From positions 24,706-88,705 of the forward strand of contig CCNA01000019.1 of assembly GCA_000824805.1 (NCBI GenBank): a stretch of DNA of 64,000 bases. Direction: 5' to 3'. This document shows, one piece after another, positions 1 to 10,415 of this stretch; position 1 is the stretch's first letter; every line of letters begins with the position of its first letter. The position numbers and the translations under genes were made by a program. The stretch comes from Mesorhizobium sp. SOD10. Its GTDB lineage: Bacteria > Pseudomonadota > Alphaproteobacteria > Rhizobiales > Rhizobiaceae. The notes below the pieces were generated by a model, which saw nothing but the letters and a program-made list of their open reading frames with translations, ran no database searches and was not told where the DNA came from.

Positions 1-498
1 GGTCTGGCAGGGGCAGGTCGGGAAGAAGTCTCCGATCATCCGGCGCGCTTGGTCGCCGGATGCCTGCGGCAGAGCCATGGAATTTTTGAAAGGCGTCAAG
101 CTCCGATGCATAGGCGAATCGGCAGGGGCGTTGCGGAGGTCTGGACTATTGACGCCAAACGCATGCAGGCCGCTTGGGGTTCTAAACACTGCCAAAACGG
201 CCACAGCCTCATTTCTCGGCTCATACTAGCCGAGATCCTAGAATGCGAGATTGAAATCCTGGCAAGGTCCGAACTATCCATGTCAGGTCTTCGAAGGGTA
301 TAGCGCCGTTGGCGCCGGGACATATTAGCACTCGTCTCCTTTCTGGGCCGTCGGTGATGGCAGGATTGCAATGGCACCATGTGGCGGAAAACGCCCGACC
401 GTGGACGCTGGTTGTTCCGGGATGGCGCCATTGCGTATTGTGCTGCCTGCGAGGCACTGGTCTCGGTCTGGGAAAGCTGTTTCGGGACTTGGCCGAAA
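1..498. other. No supported gene (left window edge)
   Basis: I see no open frame with recognisable protein sequence, no good ribosome-binding site paired with a start, and no clear repeat. The segment lies beyond the 3' end of the leftward dioxygenase gene. It may hold the end of something outside the window. Confidence 0.5.
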
Positions 499-1473
499 TT
501 AGCGAATAACCGGCTCGCCGTGAAAGCGTCGCCGCGAGGGCGGCGAAACGCCGAAGCCGACTTCCATCATCAGCCGCGGGCTGTGCGCCGGTACGGTGCC
601 CATGTGGAAGCCGAACGGATCCTCGACGAAACCAAGCCCTGCCTCTCCGGTAAGTGTCACGGCACTTTGCTCGCCATAGACGCCCAGAACCTCTTCTGCG
701 GGATGGCCGACGAGAAGCGTCAGTTGATGCTTGAGCGCGCGTCGCTTGTGACTGCCGCGGACATAGACATGCGGGCCGGTGCTCTCGTCTACCGGCAGTA
801 GGTAAAAGAAGAACTTCAACATCCGCCAGTCGTCAAGATCGAAGTGGTATTTGCCGAGTGATGCCAGGTTCTTGTCTGCGTCCGAGGCCTGGCTGGTGGG
901 GAAGCTCCACCAGACGCGGGTGGTGATGAGTTTCGCCTGGCCGCCGAGATAGTGTGCAGCGATATCCATGAGCAACGGATCGTTTTGGATGGCAACTGCC
1001 GCCTTGCAGCCGAGAATGCGCTCGAAATAGTGGCCGCTGAGCAACGGGCGGCCAAACCGAGCTTCAGCCTGTGCGTGCTCCGTCGGCATGAATTCGAAAC
1101 GGCGATCGAAGTTGCCAAAGCAAGGTGTGCACCGGACGAAAGCTGCAAGCTCCTCATGGATAAATTTGGGTAAGACGAGTCCGGAAAAAAGCCCATCCGA
1201 CCGCAGCGCATCGACAACGTCCCGGCGATTGACGCCGACAAACATCGTTTCCCGCGCTTTCTGCGACGCTCGAACAGGCTTTGCACCAAGCCAGTGCATT
1301 CTGCGTGCCGGCATAGTGCGGGCGAGCACGAACATCGGCAGCCACGCTGGATTCTCGCGAAGATCCGACAGATATGTCGGAATGCGTACGGCCATGCGAC
1401 GTAGCATACTGCCGTTTCGTGCGATCGCCTCGAGACTTGTAGCGCCGGCTTTCTCGGTATTCGTAACGGTCAT
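499..1473 (-). CDS. PhyH-family Fe(II)/2-oxoglutarate dioxygenase-like protein
   Basis: The 324-residue protein has the signatures of the phytanoyl-CoA dioxygenase (PhyH) superfamily. There is an HxD metal motif in YHFDLDDW (about residue 215) and a distal His in FHMGTVP (about 295), followed by basic residues that could bind 2-oxoglutarate. The family hydroxylates small molecules or acyl chains in the cytoplasm; the substrate here is unknown. I chose the ATG at 1473 because GAGG lies just upstream; a TTG at 1542 would add 23 residues. The gene stands alone, with no co-directional neighbour. A perfect 15-bp palindrome at 1586-1600 lies about 113 bp upstream and may be its operator. The family call is fairly safe; the reaction is not known. 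Confidence 0.72.
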   Translation of the reverse strand: MTVTNTEKAGATSLEAIARNGSMLRRMAVRIPTYLSDLRENPAWLPMFVLARTMPARRMHWLGAKPVRASQKARETMFVGVNRRDVVDALRSDGLFSGLVLPKFIHEELAAFVRCTPCFGNFDRRFEFMPTEHAQAEARFGRPLLSGHYFERILGCKAAVAIQNDPLLMDIAAHYLGGQAKLITTRVWWSFPTSQASDADKNLASLGKYHFDLDDWRMLKFFFYLLPVDESTGPHVYVRGSHKRRALKHQLTLLVGHPAEEVLGVYGEQSAVTLTGEAGLGFVEDPFGFHMGTVPAHSPRLMMEVGFGVSPPSRRRFHGEPVIR

Positions 1474-1585
1474 CAGGATCCTCAGGTATGAATGCACTTT
1501 CGACGAAGCATTGTTTCTCACCGCTTCGTCCGTATTACCCAAGCCCGATTCCCGCAGCGCAAGAACGCTAACCGCGCCTCAGTTT

Positions 1586-1600
1586 TTGTGCAACGCACAA
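1586..1600. promoter_or_regulatory. Palindrome TTGTGC-AAC-GCACAA, candidate operator
   Basis: This is a perfect inverted repeat with 6-bp arms and a 3-bp spacer, in the upstream region of the PhyH-type gene. Its 11-bp core GTGCAACGCAC recurs at 22403-22413, again inside a palindrome and again outside genes. That suggests one dimeric regulator binds both. The regulator is unknown. Confidence 0.4.
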
Positions 1601-2099
1601 TTGCCGCGCCGCGCAAAATGCAGTTAGGTCACTGCGCCCTTTCGAACACGCCTTGCGAAGCTGTCACGTTAATCTATCAGGAACTGTCCGGCATTAGGCA
1701 GCAAAGACCACCAATTGCACGTTAAGTAATTGGATTTCTGGCCAAGTTCACGATGCCCAATTCGTGCAAGACTCGCTTGCGCAGATTGGCTTCCTACTTC
1801 TGATTAACCATTCAACCTCCTTTCGATCGGCTCCTGAGCGCGTTCCAGGTAGGAGCCATCCATCTGGTGGCCAATCGCCCGCCGCGACCGTTGCATGCCT
1901 GCCGGTTTGGAGCCTGAACTGAGCAATCAAATCAGCTATCGCCTTCTCGTCCGCGCAGCCCGCTGCCGTGGTCACGTGCGTCCCGTCTCGGTCCGGCCTT
2001 GGAAATACGCGGTCCAGCCGCCTTCCGAGCGGAGGGGGACTGAGCCGTAGCGAAGTCAGAGACAACAACCGAGAGGGCGGCATTTCCTGCTGTCGCCGG
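1601..2099. other. No supported gene
   Basis: Only short overlapping frames without recognisable protein families. The stretch separates the PhyH-type gene from an IS remnant and is probably decayed mobile DNA. Confidence 0.4.
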
Positions 2100-2553
2100 A
2101 ATGCCGGACGCTCACCGTCATGGATCTCGCCACGGTCCGCGAGGAGCCGGCAATGGCTGGTTCAGGAAGGTGCGCTGGCCGGAAACCGATGGCGAGCTAC
2201 TGCCCGAAATGCGGCGCGCTGCGCTGCCACGCGACGAGCCGCGGCCGCTTCAAGTGCTTTGACAGAGTTGCAAGGCGGTCTTCACCACTCCCTACCAGGC
2301 CGAAGACGGGACCAACGCCAACCAGATCGAAACCGTCTTCTCGCGGGTGCAGCGGGCCTATGTCGGCACCCCACCGCTTCTCGCTCAAATACTTCGACTG
2401 GTACGTCGCCGAGCTCGCCTGGCGCGAGGACACGCGGTACCACGGCGCCAGACGTTCAGCGTCCTGCGAACCGCGCTGTCGCGGCCGACCTCCCGGTTCC
2501 TCTGCGGCTACTGGGAGGTCAACAAACTGCCAGACCTGATCTGGGAGACGTAA
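2100..2553 (+). mobile_element. IS1595/ISXO2-type transposase remnant (frameshifted)
   Basis: Read across three frames, the segment gives a typical IS1595-family transposase order. First comes a WFRKVRWPETDGE-like start, then a zinc-ribbon CPKCGALRCHATS with FKC further on, and then the C-terminal signature FDWYVAELAWRED ending in RFLCGYWEVNKLPDL and a stop at 2551-2553. At least two frameshifts and an internal deletion break the frame, so it cannot make an active enzyme. I could not define terminal inverted repeats. Comparable fragments sit at 24897-25080 and 49383-49622; they differ enough in sequence to be independent insertions. Confidence 0.65.
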
Positions 2554-2568
2554 CTCGACAACGTCAGC

Positions 2569-3972
2569 TCAAGGCCCAATCGACCCCGTTGGACGGTCCA
2601 CCGGATCTGGCGTTGGCGCAAACGTCAGTTCCTCGGGTCCAATGATGTGGACAGAAGCGTCGCTCCTGGCGAGTTCGGCGAGTTCAGGCTTGCAGCCGTT
2701 GCGGCTGAATAACAGATACTGCTTGCCTGGTTTGTTCCTCCCGTAGGAAGTCGTCTCCGATCTCTTCTTCAACAGATCGAGCATCCCCGTGTCGATCTTA
2801 ACCGAGCGCCACTTGCATTCGCCGTAGAAGAACGTCTCGTCGAGGAGGCGGCCCGCGACATCGATATCGAAGTCGGCATGGCCCCAGATGCTGCCGACTT
2901 CGCGGGCTGGACTGCCCAGGACCTCGGCGAGATGAAGGCGAGCGTGGTCCAGAGCAGACGCCCTCGAAAGCGCCTCTCATGTATTCGGGGAAACGTCTCT
3001 GGATGTACTGGTCGTAGGTTTCGGTGCCGTAACCGCCGTTGATCGCCGTTAGGTTCGGCCTTACGAACCTGTGCCAGAAACCCATAAGTCGGTCGGTCAA
3101 GACGAAGCGTTTGTTCCGCGACTTCTCTGCCGCGTCGAGCGACCGCACACTGCTCACGAGATGGAGCCGCTCGAGCCTGTCGATGTACTGGCCGACCGCG
3201 GTAGTCGGCATCTGCAGCCGCGTCGCGATGTCCCCGGCGGAATGCAGACCTTCCGAGATCGCGGCCACGATGCTCGCGTAGATTCCCGGTTCCCGAAGCT
3301 CGCTCTGCAGAAGGATGTTAGGTTCGTCGATCAGGGTCCCGGTCTCTTTCAGGAGCAGATTGATGACGTTTTCGCGCAGGCTTGCATACGGGTCGAAGAG
3401 GGTCAGGTAGTACGGCACGCCACCGAAAATGGCGTAGGTCTCTATGAGCTGCTCGGCGCTGTACTCCGGAAAGAACCCCGAAAGGTCGCGCAGGGGCAAC
3501 TGCCGCACCTCCAGGCGCAGCGTCATGCGCCCGTAAAGCGGGTCTTTTCCGCCAGCAGGTCCTCCATCTGAGCGACCGCAGAGCCGCACAGGATGATCTT
3601 GAGGTTTCCCGCGCTTGCCGCCCCGGAGTCCCAGAACCGTTGGATTACCGATGGCAAAGCGCTGTCCTGATCGACGAGGTACGGGAATTCGTCGATCGTG
3701 ACCACAGTGCCCGGTTTGGCCTTGGCTGCTTCGGCTACGAAGTGGAAAATACCATCCCAGCTGTCGAGCGATGCCAGGACGGGTGACGGGCCAAGAACCC
3801 GGGCCACCTCGAGCTTGAACTGTTCCATGTTCAGGACTGAGGAGACCCGCGTCGCCTGGAAATAGATTTCCTTGCGGCCGACGGCAGCTTGGCGTAGGAG
3901 CCTTAACTTGCCGATCCCGCGGCGGCCATAGGCGATGACGAGCGAGGCCGAACGCCGCTCCTTTTATAATCA
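2569..3972 (-). pseudogene. Broken AAA-type ATPase (DUF234-like archaeal-ATPase family)
   Basis: Pieces of one protein lie in successive frames. A Walker A segment YGRRGIGKLRLL lies near 3885-3920. A Walker B-like VVTIDEFPYLVDQ and the sensor-like KIILCGSAV lie in 3523-3828. A long central part, with FGGVPYYLTLFDPYASL and a winged-helix region (LHSAGDIATRLQMPTT), lies in 2960-3500. A C-terminal FFYGECKW / KKRSETTSYG nuclease-like segment lies in 2569-2850. Members normally begin with a conserved VGRExEL segment, which is missing, and at least two frameshifts separate the parts. The intact family comprises stand-alone ATPases of uncertain role. The AT-rich TTATAATC repeats at 3963-3995 mark the broken 5' edge. 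Confidence 0.65.
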
Positions 3973-4462
3973 CGATTATTATAATCTAGATTATAAAGTG
4001 TCCAGCCGACACACTGGTCTGAGATAGACCATCCGGCGTGCCGGATGTGCGTTGCGATGCCGTTGGTAGAGCCTTCAAGCAAACTTGGCCACGCAACGCC
4101 GCGGGGGCGATCTCTCAGAGGAACTGCCTGTTTGTGGTCTTGCGACCGTGCCGCCAGGCCGTATTCGGAATCCTCCGCGACGCGGCGTTTCGACTCGTCC
4201 GAATGCGCTGCGAAGTTCTCGCAGGCAGGTGGACTGGGCAATGAAGCGGAGATCGTCGACTAGGTGTCGCGTAAGCTGTCGGCCGCCTTGACCCAGCTCA
4301 GGAAAGCCGGCGAGTGAGGTCATCGAGGAACTGAAGGCAGCGACATGGAACTTCAAGTGCCGCGTTGGTCAGTGGCACTGTTGAACTGTTTAGGGTTGAC
4401 GAGTCACGATCGCACGATCTGCTGTCTGGAGCGTGTCACGTATGAGGCTCAAATGCTTCACG
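3973..4462. other. No supported gene; AT-rich palindromic tract at its left edge
   Basis: Starts with alternating TATAATC-type inverted repeats (3963-3998) and then holds only short frames. I recognise no protein. It separates the broken ATPase from the panC stub and probably includes the rearrangement breakpoint that removed most of panC. Confidence 0.4.
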
Positions 4463-4566
4463 CTAGGCGCCCATCGTAGGCACGACGGCAATGCTGGCGC
4501 ATCCCGTCGCCATCCGGCGACCATCTGGCCAAGCCCCGCAACGGTCCTGACAATCGGCACGCTCAT
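4463..4566 (-). pseudogene. panC: panC 5' stub (pantothenate synthetase, truncated)
   Basis: The stub starts with an ATG that overlaps the panB stop as ATGA. It reads [22 protein letters not shown] and, after a one-base shift, ASIAVVPTMGA followed directly by a stop. This is the typical PanC N-terminus up to the PTMGALHxGH nucleotide-binding motif, which is cut in the middle. Normal PanC is about 280 residues, so more than 85 percent is gone. The overlap shows that panB and panC were once a translationally coupled operon. With panB and two panD genes intact nearby, PanC activity must come from elsewhere in the genome. Confidence 0.75.
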
Positions 4567-5423
4567 CCAGTTCCTCCGTTTCCTGTGTCGTCGGCGTCAG
4601 CGCCCTTGGGCGCATCGGCAAAGACGTGCTCGGCGGCAGGGAAGCGCCGCTTGCGCACCTCATCCGCATAGGCAGCGATCGCGGCGCCGGCCTGATCACC
4701 GAGTTCTGCGTAGCGCTTGACGAATTTCGGCTTGAACGGGGAAAACAGGCCGAGCATGTCGTCACTCACCAGGATCTGGCCATCGCAGGCCGGTGAGGCG
4801 CCGATGCCGATGGTGGGGATGCCAATCTCGCTGGTGATGCGGCGCGCGAGCTGCTCTGGTACCTTTTCAAGTACGACCGAAAAGGCCCCGGCTTGCGCGA
4901 CCGATATCGCGTCGCGCCGGATCCGCTCGGCGTCCTCTCCCCTGCCCTGTACACGGTAGCCGCCGAAACCGTTGACGGCCTGCGGCGTCAGGCCGATATG
5001 AGCCATGACAGGGATGCCACGAGCACCGAGGAATTGGATAGTAGCGGCCATCGCCTCGCCGCCCTCCAACTTGACAGCCGCGCAGCCGGTCTCAGCCATT
5101 AAACGAGCCGCGTTGCGGAACGCCTGCTCGGGACTTTCCTCATAAGAGCCGAACGGCAGGTCAACGACCATCAGAGCCTTCTCCAGGCCACCGCGCACGG
5201 CCTTGGCGTGCATGATCATCATGTCGAGGGTAACGCCGAGCGTCGACGGCAGGCCGTGCAGCACCATGCCCACGCTGTCGCCGACAAGAACGATGTCGCA
5301 ATGTCGATCGACCAGTTTTGCAATCGGCGTCGTATAGGCCGTCAGGCATACCAGGGGGACGCCGCCCTTACGCGCCCGAATATCGGGCGGTGTAATCGCC
5401 TTCGAATCGCGTGCTGTGCTCAA
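4563..5423 (-). CDS. panB: 3-methyl-2-oxobutanoate hydroxymethyltransferase PanB
   Basis: PanB transfers a hydroxymethyl group from 5,10-methylene-THF to 2-oxoisovalerate, making ketopantoate for pantothenate and CoA. The 286-residue protein matches the family in length and motifs: [23 protein letters not shown] (metal and substrate site, about 45-67), [24 protein letters not shown] and [18 protein letters not shown]. The start is probably the TTG at 5423, since GGAGG lies six bases upstream. It is divergent from nadQ across a 173-bp gap. The panC that should follow is only a stub overlapping its stop codon. Confidence 0.92.
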   Translation of the reverse strand: MSTARDSKAITPPDIRARKGGVPLVCLTAYTTPIAKLVDRHCDIVLVGDSVGMVLHGLPSTLGVTLDMMIMHAKAVRGGLEKALMVVDLPFGSYEESPEQAFRNAARLMAETGCAAVKLEGGEAMAATIQFLGARGIPVMAHIGLTPQAVNGFGGYRVQGRGEDAERIRRDAISVAQAGAFSVVLEKVPEQLARRITSEIGIPTIGIGASPACDGQILVSDDMLGLFSPFKPKFVKRYAELGDQAGAAIAAYADEVRKRRFPAAEHVFADAPKGADADDTGNGGTG

Positions 5424-5596
5424 TGCATGCCTCCTTCCCCTACGTCACCCACCGCAAGTGTCGCGTTTGGCACGTTTATGTGCAAATGCGAAGAGTTAAA
5501 TATTGGCCATGCATTTTCGCAGTGTTGACGTGCAGGTCGCTGCGTTTAAATTAAATCGATTAAGGCACCCAGGCCGACCAACCCATTTTCGCGACC

Positions 5597-6568
5597 ATGG
5601 ACAAACAGGCAAAAGGAACCAGGAAAGACCGAGCCGCCGTCAAGGCCGACGAAGTCAAAGTCGATCTGATCGCCCTTGTCGTCGCTGTAAACGACAATGA
5701 ACCCTGTGTCCTCACCATCGGGCAGGCGGATACGCTACCTTCGGGACCATTTGCGCTTGAGCACCGATCGCTGCAGTCGGGGTTGAGGGGGTGGGTCGAG
5801 CAGCAGACTGGCCATCCGCTGGGCTACATTGAGCAACTCTACACCTTCGCCGATCGAGACCGCATCGGCTCCGGGCGCCAGCAGCGCGCTATCTCCATCA
5901 GCTATCTCGCACTCACGCGCAAAGAACAGGCAGCGGGCTCGCGTAAGTGCGGTTGGCGGAGCTGGTATGAATATTTTCCATGGGAGGATCACCGCTCCGG
6001 GACGCCGTCGGTGGAGTTGGACGTCCTGCGACCGAGGCTGATTGAATGGGCAGACGGCGCCGGCGACGCGGCGACGAGACGCGAACGTCGACAGCGGGCA
6101 GCAACAGCCTTCGGCCTCGACGGACGCCCTTGGAATGAGGAACTCACGCTTCAACGTTACGAGTTAGTCTACGAAGCAGGACTGGTCCAAGAGGCCGGGA
6201 GCGGGCGCGACCCGACGCGGCCTTCGCTGGTGCCCAGCAAGTCCATGGTTGCCGATCATCGGCGCATCATGGCGACGGGCATTGCGAGACTGCGCTCCAA
6301 GATCAAATACCGGCCGGTCGTCTTTGAGCTGATGCCGCAGTCTTTTACGCTGCTACAGCTGCAACGAACCGTGGAAGCTTTGGCCGGCAGGCTGATCAAC
6401 AAACCGAACTTCCGCAGGCTTGTCGAGCAGCAGGAGTTGGTCGAGGAGACAGGCCAGACGTCGCTCGAGACGGGCGGGCGGCCGGCGAAGCTCTTCCGCT
6501 TCCGCCGTGCCGTTCTTGACGACAGCGCTGTCGTTTTGGGGACAAGATTGCCGCTTGCGCGGGCTTGA
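5597..6568 (+). CDS. nadQ: NrtR/NadQ-type Nudix-related repressor of NAD synthesis
   Basis: The 323-residue protein has an N-terminal Nudix-like domain (about 25-165; VVAVNDNEPCVLTI, the YTFADRDR and YLALTRKE segments) and a C-terminal winged-helix part (about 240-310; FTLLQLQRTVEAL, NKPNFRRLVEQQ, GGRPAKLFRFRR). This is the NrtR/NadQ architecture. In alphaproteobacteria such proteins sense NAD-pathway metabolites and repress nadABC. Its position 64 bp upstream of, and co-directional with, nadABC fits that job exactly. A TTGACA promoter box overlaps its stop codon. The operator probably lies in the 6569-6632 gap, but I cannot define its sequence. The Nudix catalytic box is not obviously intact, consistent with a sensor rather than an enzyme. 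Confidence 0.85.
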   Translation: MDKQAKGTRKDRAAVKADEVKVDLIALVVAVNDNEPCVLTIGQADTLPSGPFALEHRSLQSGLRGWVEQQTGHPLGYIEQLYTFADRDRIGSGRQQRAISISYLALTRKEQAAGSRKCGWRSWYEYFPWEDHRSGTPSVELDVLRPRLIEWADGAGDAATRRERRQRAATAFGLDGRPWNEELTLQRYELVYEAGLVQEAGSGRDPTRPSLVPSKSMVADHRRIMATGIARLRSKIKYRPVVFELMPQSFTLLQLQRTVEALAGRLINKPNFRRLVEQQELVEETGQTSLETGGRPAKLFRFRRAVLDDSAVVLGTRLPLARA

Positions 6569-6593
6569 CACCTTTATAGTCGGCGTAGATATA
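6565..6593 (+). promoter_or_regulatory. Sigma70-type promoter for nadABC
   Basis: A perfect TTGACA (6565-6570) is followed by a 17-bp spacer and a weak GATATA, or TATATG two bases later. The -35 overlaps the nadQ stop codon. The nadA start, with GGAGG, lies about 40 bp downstream. NadQ would be expected to bind here. Confidence 0.5.
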
Positions 6594-6632
6594 TGCTGCT
6601 TATTGTCACCCAGAACATAAGCGGAGGCGCGG

Positions 6633-7607
6633 ATGATCGGCGCGTTACCTACGGCCGCGTCGCTCTACGAGCGCGTCCGGCGCGTTATCCCGCGAGTCGA
6701 ATGGCCGGCCTTTGCCGATGACATCGACGCCATCCTGGCGCTGAAACGCGAACGCAACGCCGCCATCCTGGCGCACAACTATCAGACGCCCGAAATCTTT
6801 CATTGCGTGGCCGACATTGTCGGCGACAGCCTGGCACTGGCTCGCGAGGCGATGACGGTCGATGCGGATCTGATCGTGGTCGCTGGGGTGCACTTCATGG
6901 CTGAGACCGCCAAGCTTCTCAACCCGGACAAGATTGTGCTCATTCCGGATCTCCGCGCCGGCTGTTCGCTGGCGGACTCGATCACGGCCGAGGACGTGCG
7001 CCTGATGCGGCAACGCTATCCCGGCGTGCCGGTCGTGACCTACGTCAACACCTCCGCGGCGGTGAAGGCAGAATCGGACATCTGCTGCACCTCGGGCAAT
7101 GCACTTGCGGTCGTGAAGTCCCTCAAAGTGCCGCGGGTGATCATGCTGCCCGATGAATATCTGGCGAGAAACATCGCGGCGCAGACGAAGGTCGAGATCA
7201 TCGCCTGGAAGGGACGCTGCGAGGTCCACGAACGCTTCGGCCCGGCCGACATTCGCGAGCTACGCGAAGCGCATCCCGGCGTCACGGTGCTCGCCCACCC
7301 CGAGTGCCCGCCAGAGGTCGTCGCGGAAGCCGATTTCGCAGGCTCGACGGCGGCGATGTCCGACTATGTCGGACGGCATAAGCCGGCGCGTGTTGTGCTG
7401 ATGACGGAATGCTCGATGAGCGACAATGTCGCGGTCGAGCATCCTGACGTGGACTTCGTGCGTCCCTGCAACCTGTGCCCGCACATGAAGCGCATTACGC
7501 TAGGCAATATCCGCAGCGCGCTTGAGGAGAACCGACATATCGTCACGATCGATCCCCGTGTCGCCGAGCGCGCCCGCTGGGCCGTCGAGCGCATGCTCTT
7601 CGTATGA
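6633..7607 (+). CDS. nadA: Quinolinate synthase NadA
   Basis: NadA condenses iminoaspartate with dihydroxyacetone phosphate to quinolinate, the second step of de novo NAD synthesis, using a [4Fe-4S] cluster. The 324-residue protein carries the three expected cluster cysteine regions: AGCSLAD (about 111), CCTSGNA (about 151) and CNLCPHM (about 279). It also has the [10 protein letters not shown] and ECPPEV substrate segments. GGAGG lies ten bases before the ATG. Its stop overlaps the nadB start (ATGA), so translation is coupled. It is the first gene of nadABC. Confidence 0.96.
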   Translation: MIGALPTAASLYERVRRVIPRVEWPAFADDIDAILALKRERNAAILAHNYQTPEIFHCVADIVGDSLALAREAMTVDADLIVVAGVHFMAETAKLLNPDKIVLIPDLRAGCSLADSITAEDVRLMRQRYPGVPVVTYVNTSAAVKAESDICCTSGNALAVVKSLKVPRVIMLPDEYLARNIAAQTKVEIIAWKGRCEVHERFGPADIRELREAHPGVTVLAHPECPPEVVAEADFAGSTAAMSDYVGRHKPARVVLMTECSMSDNVAVEHPDVDFVRPCNLCPHMKRITLGNIRSALEENRHIVTIDPRVAERARWAVERMLFV

Positions 7608-9142
7608 CGACCTACATCCATGATATCGGTGGGGCGCCGGTCATCATCGGCGCTGGCCTCGCCGGACTGATGACGGCGCTGCATCTGGCGCCAGAGCCGG
7701 TCATCCTCCTCTCCAGGACACCACTTGGGACGGATGCCTCGAGCACACTCGCGCAGGGTGGGCTTGCGGCAAGCCTGGGCGAGGACGACAGCACTGATTT
7801 GCACCTTGCCGATACGCTTGCCGTCGGCGATGGGCTTTGCAACGAAGAAATAGCCAGGCGAGTGATCGAGGCCGTCCCTCACGCGGTCGAGAACCTCATT
7901 CGTCTTGGTGCTCCCTTCGACCGCGCTTTGGATGGGAAACTGCGGCTTGGCCTGGAGGCAGCCCATTCACGGCGCCGGATCGTCCATGCTGCTGACGCCA
8001 CAGGGCACCAGTTGTTTCATGCGCTGCTTGCCGTGGCGCGGCGCACCCGTTCGATCACAATCATGGAAGGCATAACAGCCCTTCGGCTGGTGGTCGCCGA
8101 GGGCTGCACCGTTGGCGTGCTGGCTGTGCTGAACAGCGGCGTCTTTGCCTTGCCCACCCGCCGTGTGGTGTTGGCGACCGGCGGCATAGGTGGCCTGTTT
8201 TGCGACACAACCAACCCGCTTTCTTCGTTTGGCCACGGGCTGGCGCTGGCCGCCTGTGCCGGCGCCGAGCTCGCCGACCTCGAATTTGTGCAGTTCCATC
8301 CGACGGCGCTCGACACGGAGCGCAGGCCAATGCCGCTTATAAGTGAAGCGGTACGGGGCGAAGGCGCGGTCCTGACTGATGAACATGGTCTGCGCTTCCT
8401 TGCCGACACGCCTGGCGCCGAGCTCGCATCGCGAGATGTGGTCGCACGCGCAATTGCGCATCATCTCGCCGCTGGGCATCGTGTTTATCTCGATGCCCGC
8501 CGATGCCTCGGGCAAAAATTCGCAAAACGTTTCCCGGCGATCGAGGGGATTTGCAAGCAGGCCGGCATCGATCCGGCCGTGGATCCGATCCCCGTGCGCC
8601 CGGCCGCCCACTATCACATGGGCGGTGTGGCCGTGGACGCTGACGGGCGCAGTTCCGTTAGCGGTCTGTGGGCATGCGGCGAGGTCGCCTGCACCGGACT
8701 GCATGGAGCAAATCGGCTCGCCAGCAACTCGCTGGCCGAAGCAGTCGCGACAGCGGCCTGGGTAGCGGCAAGTGTCGCCGGCACTTGCCGAGGCTGGCAG
8801 TGGTCTAGACTCCCAGCAATGGTTCCCATGCGACCCGACCCTTCACCCATTCGCCAACTCGTCTCCAATGCCCTTGGCATCATCCGGACAGGCAAAGGGT
8901 TGCGCGACGCGATCGCAGCTCTACTGCCGACCGCTGTTGGTGAGACAGCGGCGGCCGATCCGGCGCTGGTATCCATGTTGATCGCGATCGCGGCACTTCG
9001 GCGCGAGGAAAGCCGCGGCTCTCACTACCGGTCCGATTTTCCCAGGCGCGATGTTGACCCCCTCCCCTCCCGGCTGACGCTCTGCACAGCCTTCGAGAAG
9101 GCCGTCGCGCTCAACTGGCAAGCAGCCGAACGGAGCCTCTGA
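7604..9142 (+). CDS. nadB: L-aspartate oxidase NadB
   Basis: NadB is the FAD enzyme that oxidises L-aspartate to iminoaspartate for NadA. The 512-residue protein has the N-terminal dinucleotide fold [16 protein letters not shown] (about 13-28), the [13 protein letters not shown] segment, the active-site HPTAL region and the conserved FAD-binding AHYHMGGV...[24 protein letters not shown] (about 340-385). It is one base pair from nadC and overlaps nadA by four bases, a tight operon. It is slightly short in the C-terminal domain compared with the E. coli enzyme, which is usual in rhizobia. Confidence 0.95.
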   Translation: MTTYIHDIGGAPVIIGAGLAGLMTALHLAPEPVILLSRTPLGTDASSTLAQGGLAASLGEDDSTDLHLADTLAVGDGLCNEEIARRVIEAVPHAVENLIRLGAPFDRALDGKLRLGLEAAHSRRRIVHAADATGHQLFHALLAVARRTRSITIMEGITALRLVVAEGCTVGVLAVLNSGVFALPTRRVVLATGGIGGLFCDTTNPLSSFGHGLALAACAGAELADLEFVQFHPTALDTERRPMPLISEAVRGEGAVLTDEHGLRFLADTPGAELASRDVVARAIAHHLAAGHRVYLDARRCLGQKFAKRFPAIEGICKQAGIDPAVDPIPVRPAAHYHMGGVAVDADGRSSVSGLWACGEVACTGLHGANRLASNSLAEAVATAAWVAASVAGTCRGWQWSRLPAMVPMRPDPSPIRQLVSNALGIIRTGKGLRDAIAALLPTAVGETAAADPALVSMLIAIAALRREESRGSHYRSDFPRRDVDPLPSRLTLCTAFEKAVALNWQAAERSL

Positions 9143-9143
9143 T

Positions 9144-10025
9144 ATGAATTCACTTGCGCCGCTTCCCCAGATTGTCATGGAGCCGATCGTCCGCGCAGCC
9201 TTGCTGGAGGATCTGGGCCGAGCCGGCGACATCACCAGCGATGCCATCATCCCCGCCGATTGCAAGGCAACGCTTGCCTTGAATTCCCGGCAGGCCGGCG
9301 TTGTCGCCGGGCTCGATCTGGTGATGTTTGCCTTTCTGCTGGTCGATCCCGGGATCAGCATGCAGTTGCGCTGCCCGGAGGGCGGCAAGGTTTCCGCCGG
9401 GGAGACCATCGCGGTCGTAAGCGGGCCGGCGCGAAGCCTGCTGACGGCCGAGCGGACCGCGCTCAATTTCCTATGCAAGCTGAGTGGCATCGCAACGGCG
9501 ACGGCCTCGCTTGTAAACGCGGTACGCGGCCATAGCACCAAGATCGTATGCACGCGAAAAACAACGCCAGGCCTGCGTACCCTTGAAAAATATGCCGTGC
9601 GCGCCGGCGGCGGCGCCAATCACCGCTTCGCGCTCGACGACGCCGTGCTCATCAAGGACAACCACATCGCCATTGCCGGCGACATCCGTACCGCAATCGA
9701 GCGGGCGCGTAGTGCGGTAGGCCACATGGTCAAAATCGAGGTCGAGGTCGACACGCTGCAGCAGCTTGAGATGGCGCTCCAAGTCGGCGTCGACGCCGTT
9801 CTCCTCGACAATATGTCACTCGAGGATCTTGGGCAGGCCGTGGCAATGGTCGGAGGCAGAGCTGTCACCGAAGCGTCGGGCCGGGTGACACCGAAAACGG
9901 CCCCCGCAATCGCGGCGACAGGCGTCGATCTCATCTCGGTCGGCTGGCTTACCCACAGCGCTCCCATCCTCGACATTGGCCTGGATATGCCGGCGGACCG
10001 GAATTGCCGCAGGCATCTGAACTGA
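9144..10025 (+). CDS. nadC: Nicotinate-nucleotide pyrophosphorylase NadC
   Basis: NadC converts quinolinate and PRPP to nicotinate mononucleotide and CO2, closing the island-borne NAD branch. The 293-residue length is normal. Motifs include LLEDLGRAGDITSDAII, the active-site stretch RKTTPGLRTLEKYAV (about 138-152), GGGANHRFALDDAVLIKDNH and the C-terminal LDNMSLEDL and ISVGWLTHSAP. Third gene of nadABC. Confidence 0.95.
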   Translation: MNSLAPLPQIVMEPIVRAALLEDLGRAGDITSDAIIPADCKATLALNSRQAGVVAGLDLVMFAFLLVDPGISMQLRCPEGGKVSAGETIAVVSGPARSLLTAERTALNFLCKLSGIATATASLVNAVRGHSTKIVCTRKTTPGLRTLEKYAVRAGGGANHRFALDDAVLIKDNHIAIAGDIRTAIERARSAVGHMVKIEVEVDTLQQLEMALQVGVDAVLLDNMSLEDLGQAVAMVGGRAVTEASGRVTPKTAPAIAATGVDLISVGWLTHSAPILDIGLDMPADRNCRRHLN

Positions 10026-10035
10026 GGGAGAGGAC

Positions 10036-10359
10036 ATGAACCGGGACCGCAAGAACCCCTTTGGCCGCAGGCTAACTCGCGCCGCCACGTCCTTAGTTCC
10101 ACCGACCGCCGACCCAAGCCAGCTCCTTGGCGCACCGCATAGTTCTAGCGGCGAGGAGAAACCGACGGGCCAGGGGCAAACAAAGGACCGCGTGGAAGCA
10201 CTTGGCTTTATCATCTGTCGGCTCGACGAACTGCGCCAGATGGCTGCCTCTCACGGACTGGTAGCACTCGGTTGCCTGTTGGATGTCGCCTTCACCGAAT
10301 CCTGCGACGCGATCAGAAGGGAGCGTTCTTGCACTCAAGCCGGAGAAAGCACGCGATAG
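10036..10359 (+). CDS. Small hypothetical protein after nadC
   Basis: A 107-residue frame with a strong ribosome-binding site (GGGAGAGG just before the ATG), 10 bp after nadC. It is basic and low-complexity at the N-terminus and has a helical second half ([34 protein letters not shown]). I recognise no domain. Its position makes it a likely fourth gene of the nad operon. It could be a small partner protein, or non-functional. Confidence 0.55.
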   Translation: MNRDRKNPFGRRLTRAATSLVPPTADPSQLLGAPHSSSGEEKPTGQGQTKDRVEALGFIICRLDELRQMAASHGLVALGCLLDVAFTESCDAIRRERSCTQAGESTR

Positions 10360-10415
10360 GCGCCGAGAAAACGAGGCACCGGGGCAAAGGATCGAAAGTC
10401 GCTTTGGAGGAAGGG

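Noticed and set aside
5470..5487. Sigma54-like TGGCACG upstream of nadQ
   Set aside because: The GG to GC spacing is 11 rather than 10 bp, which sigma54 does not tolerate.
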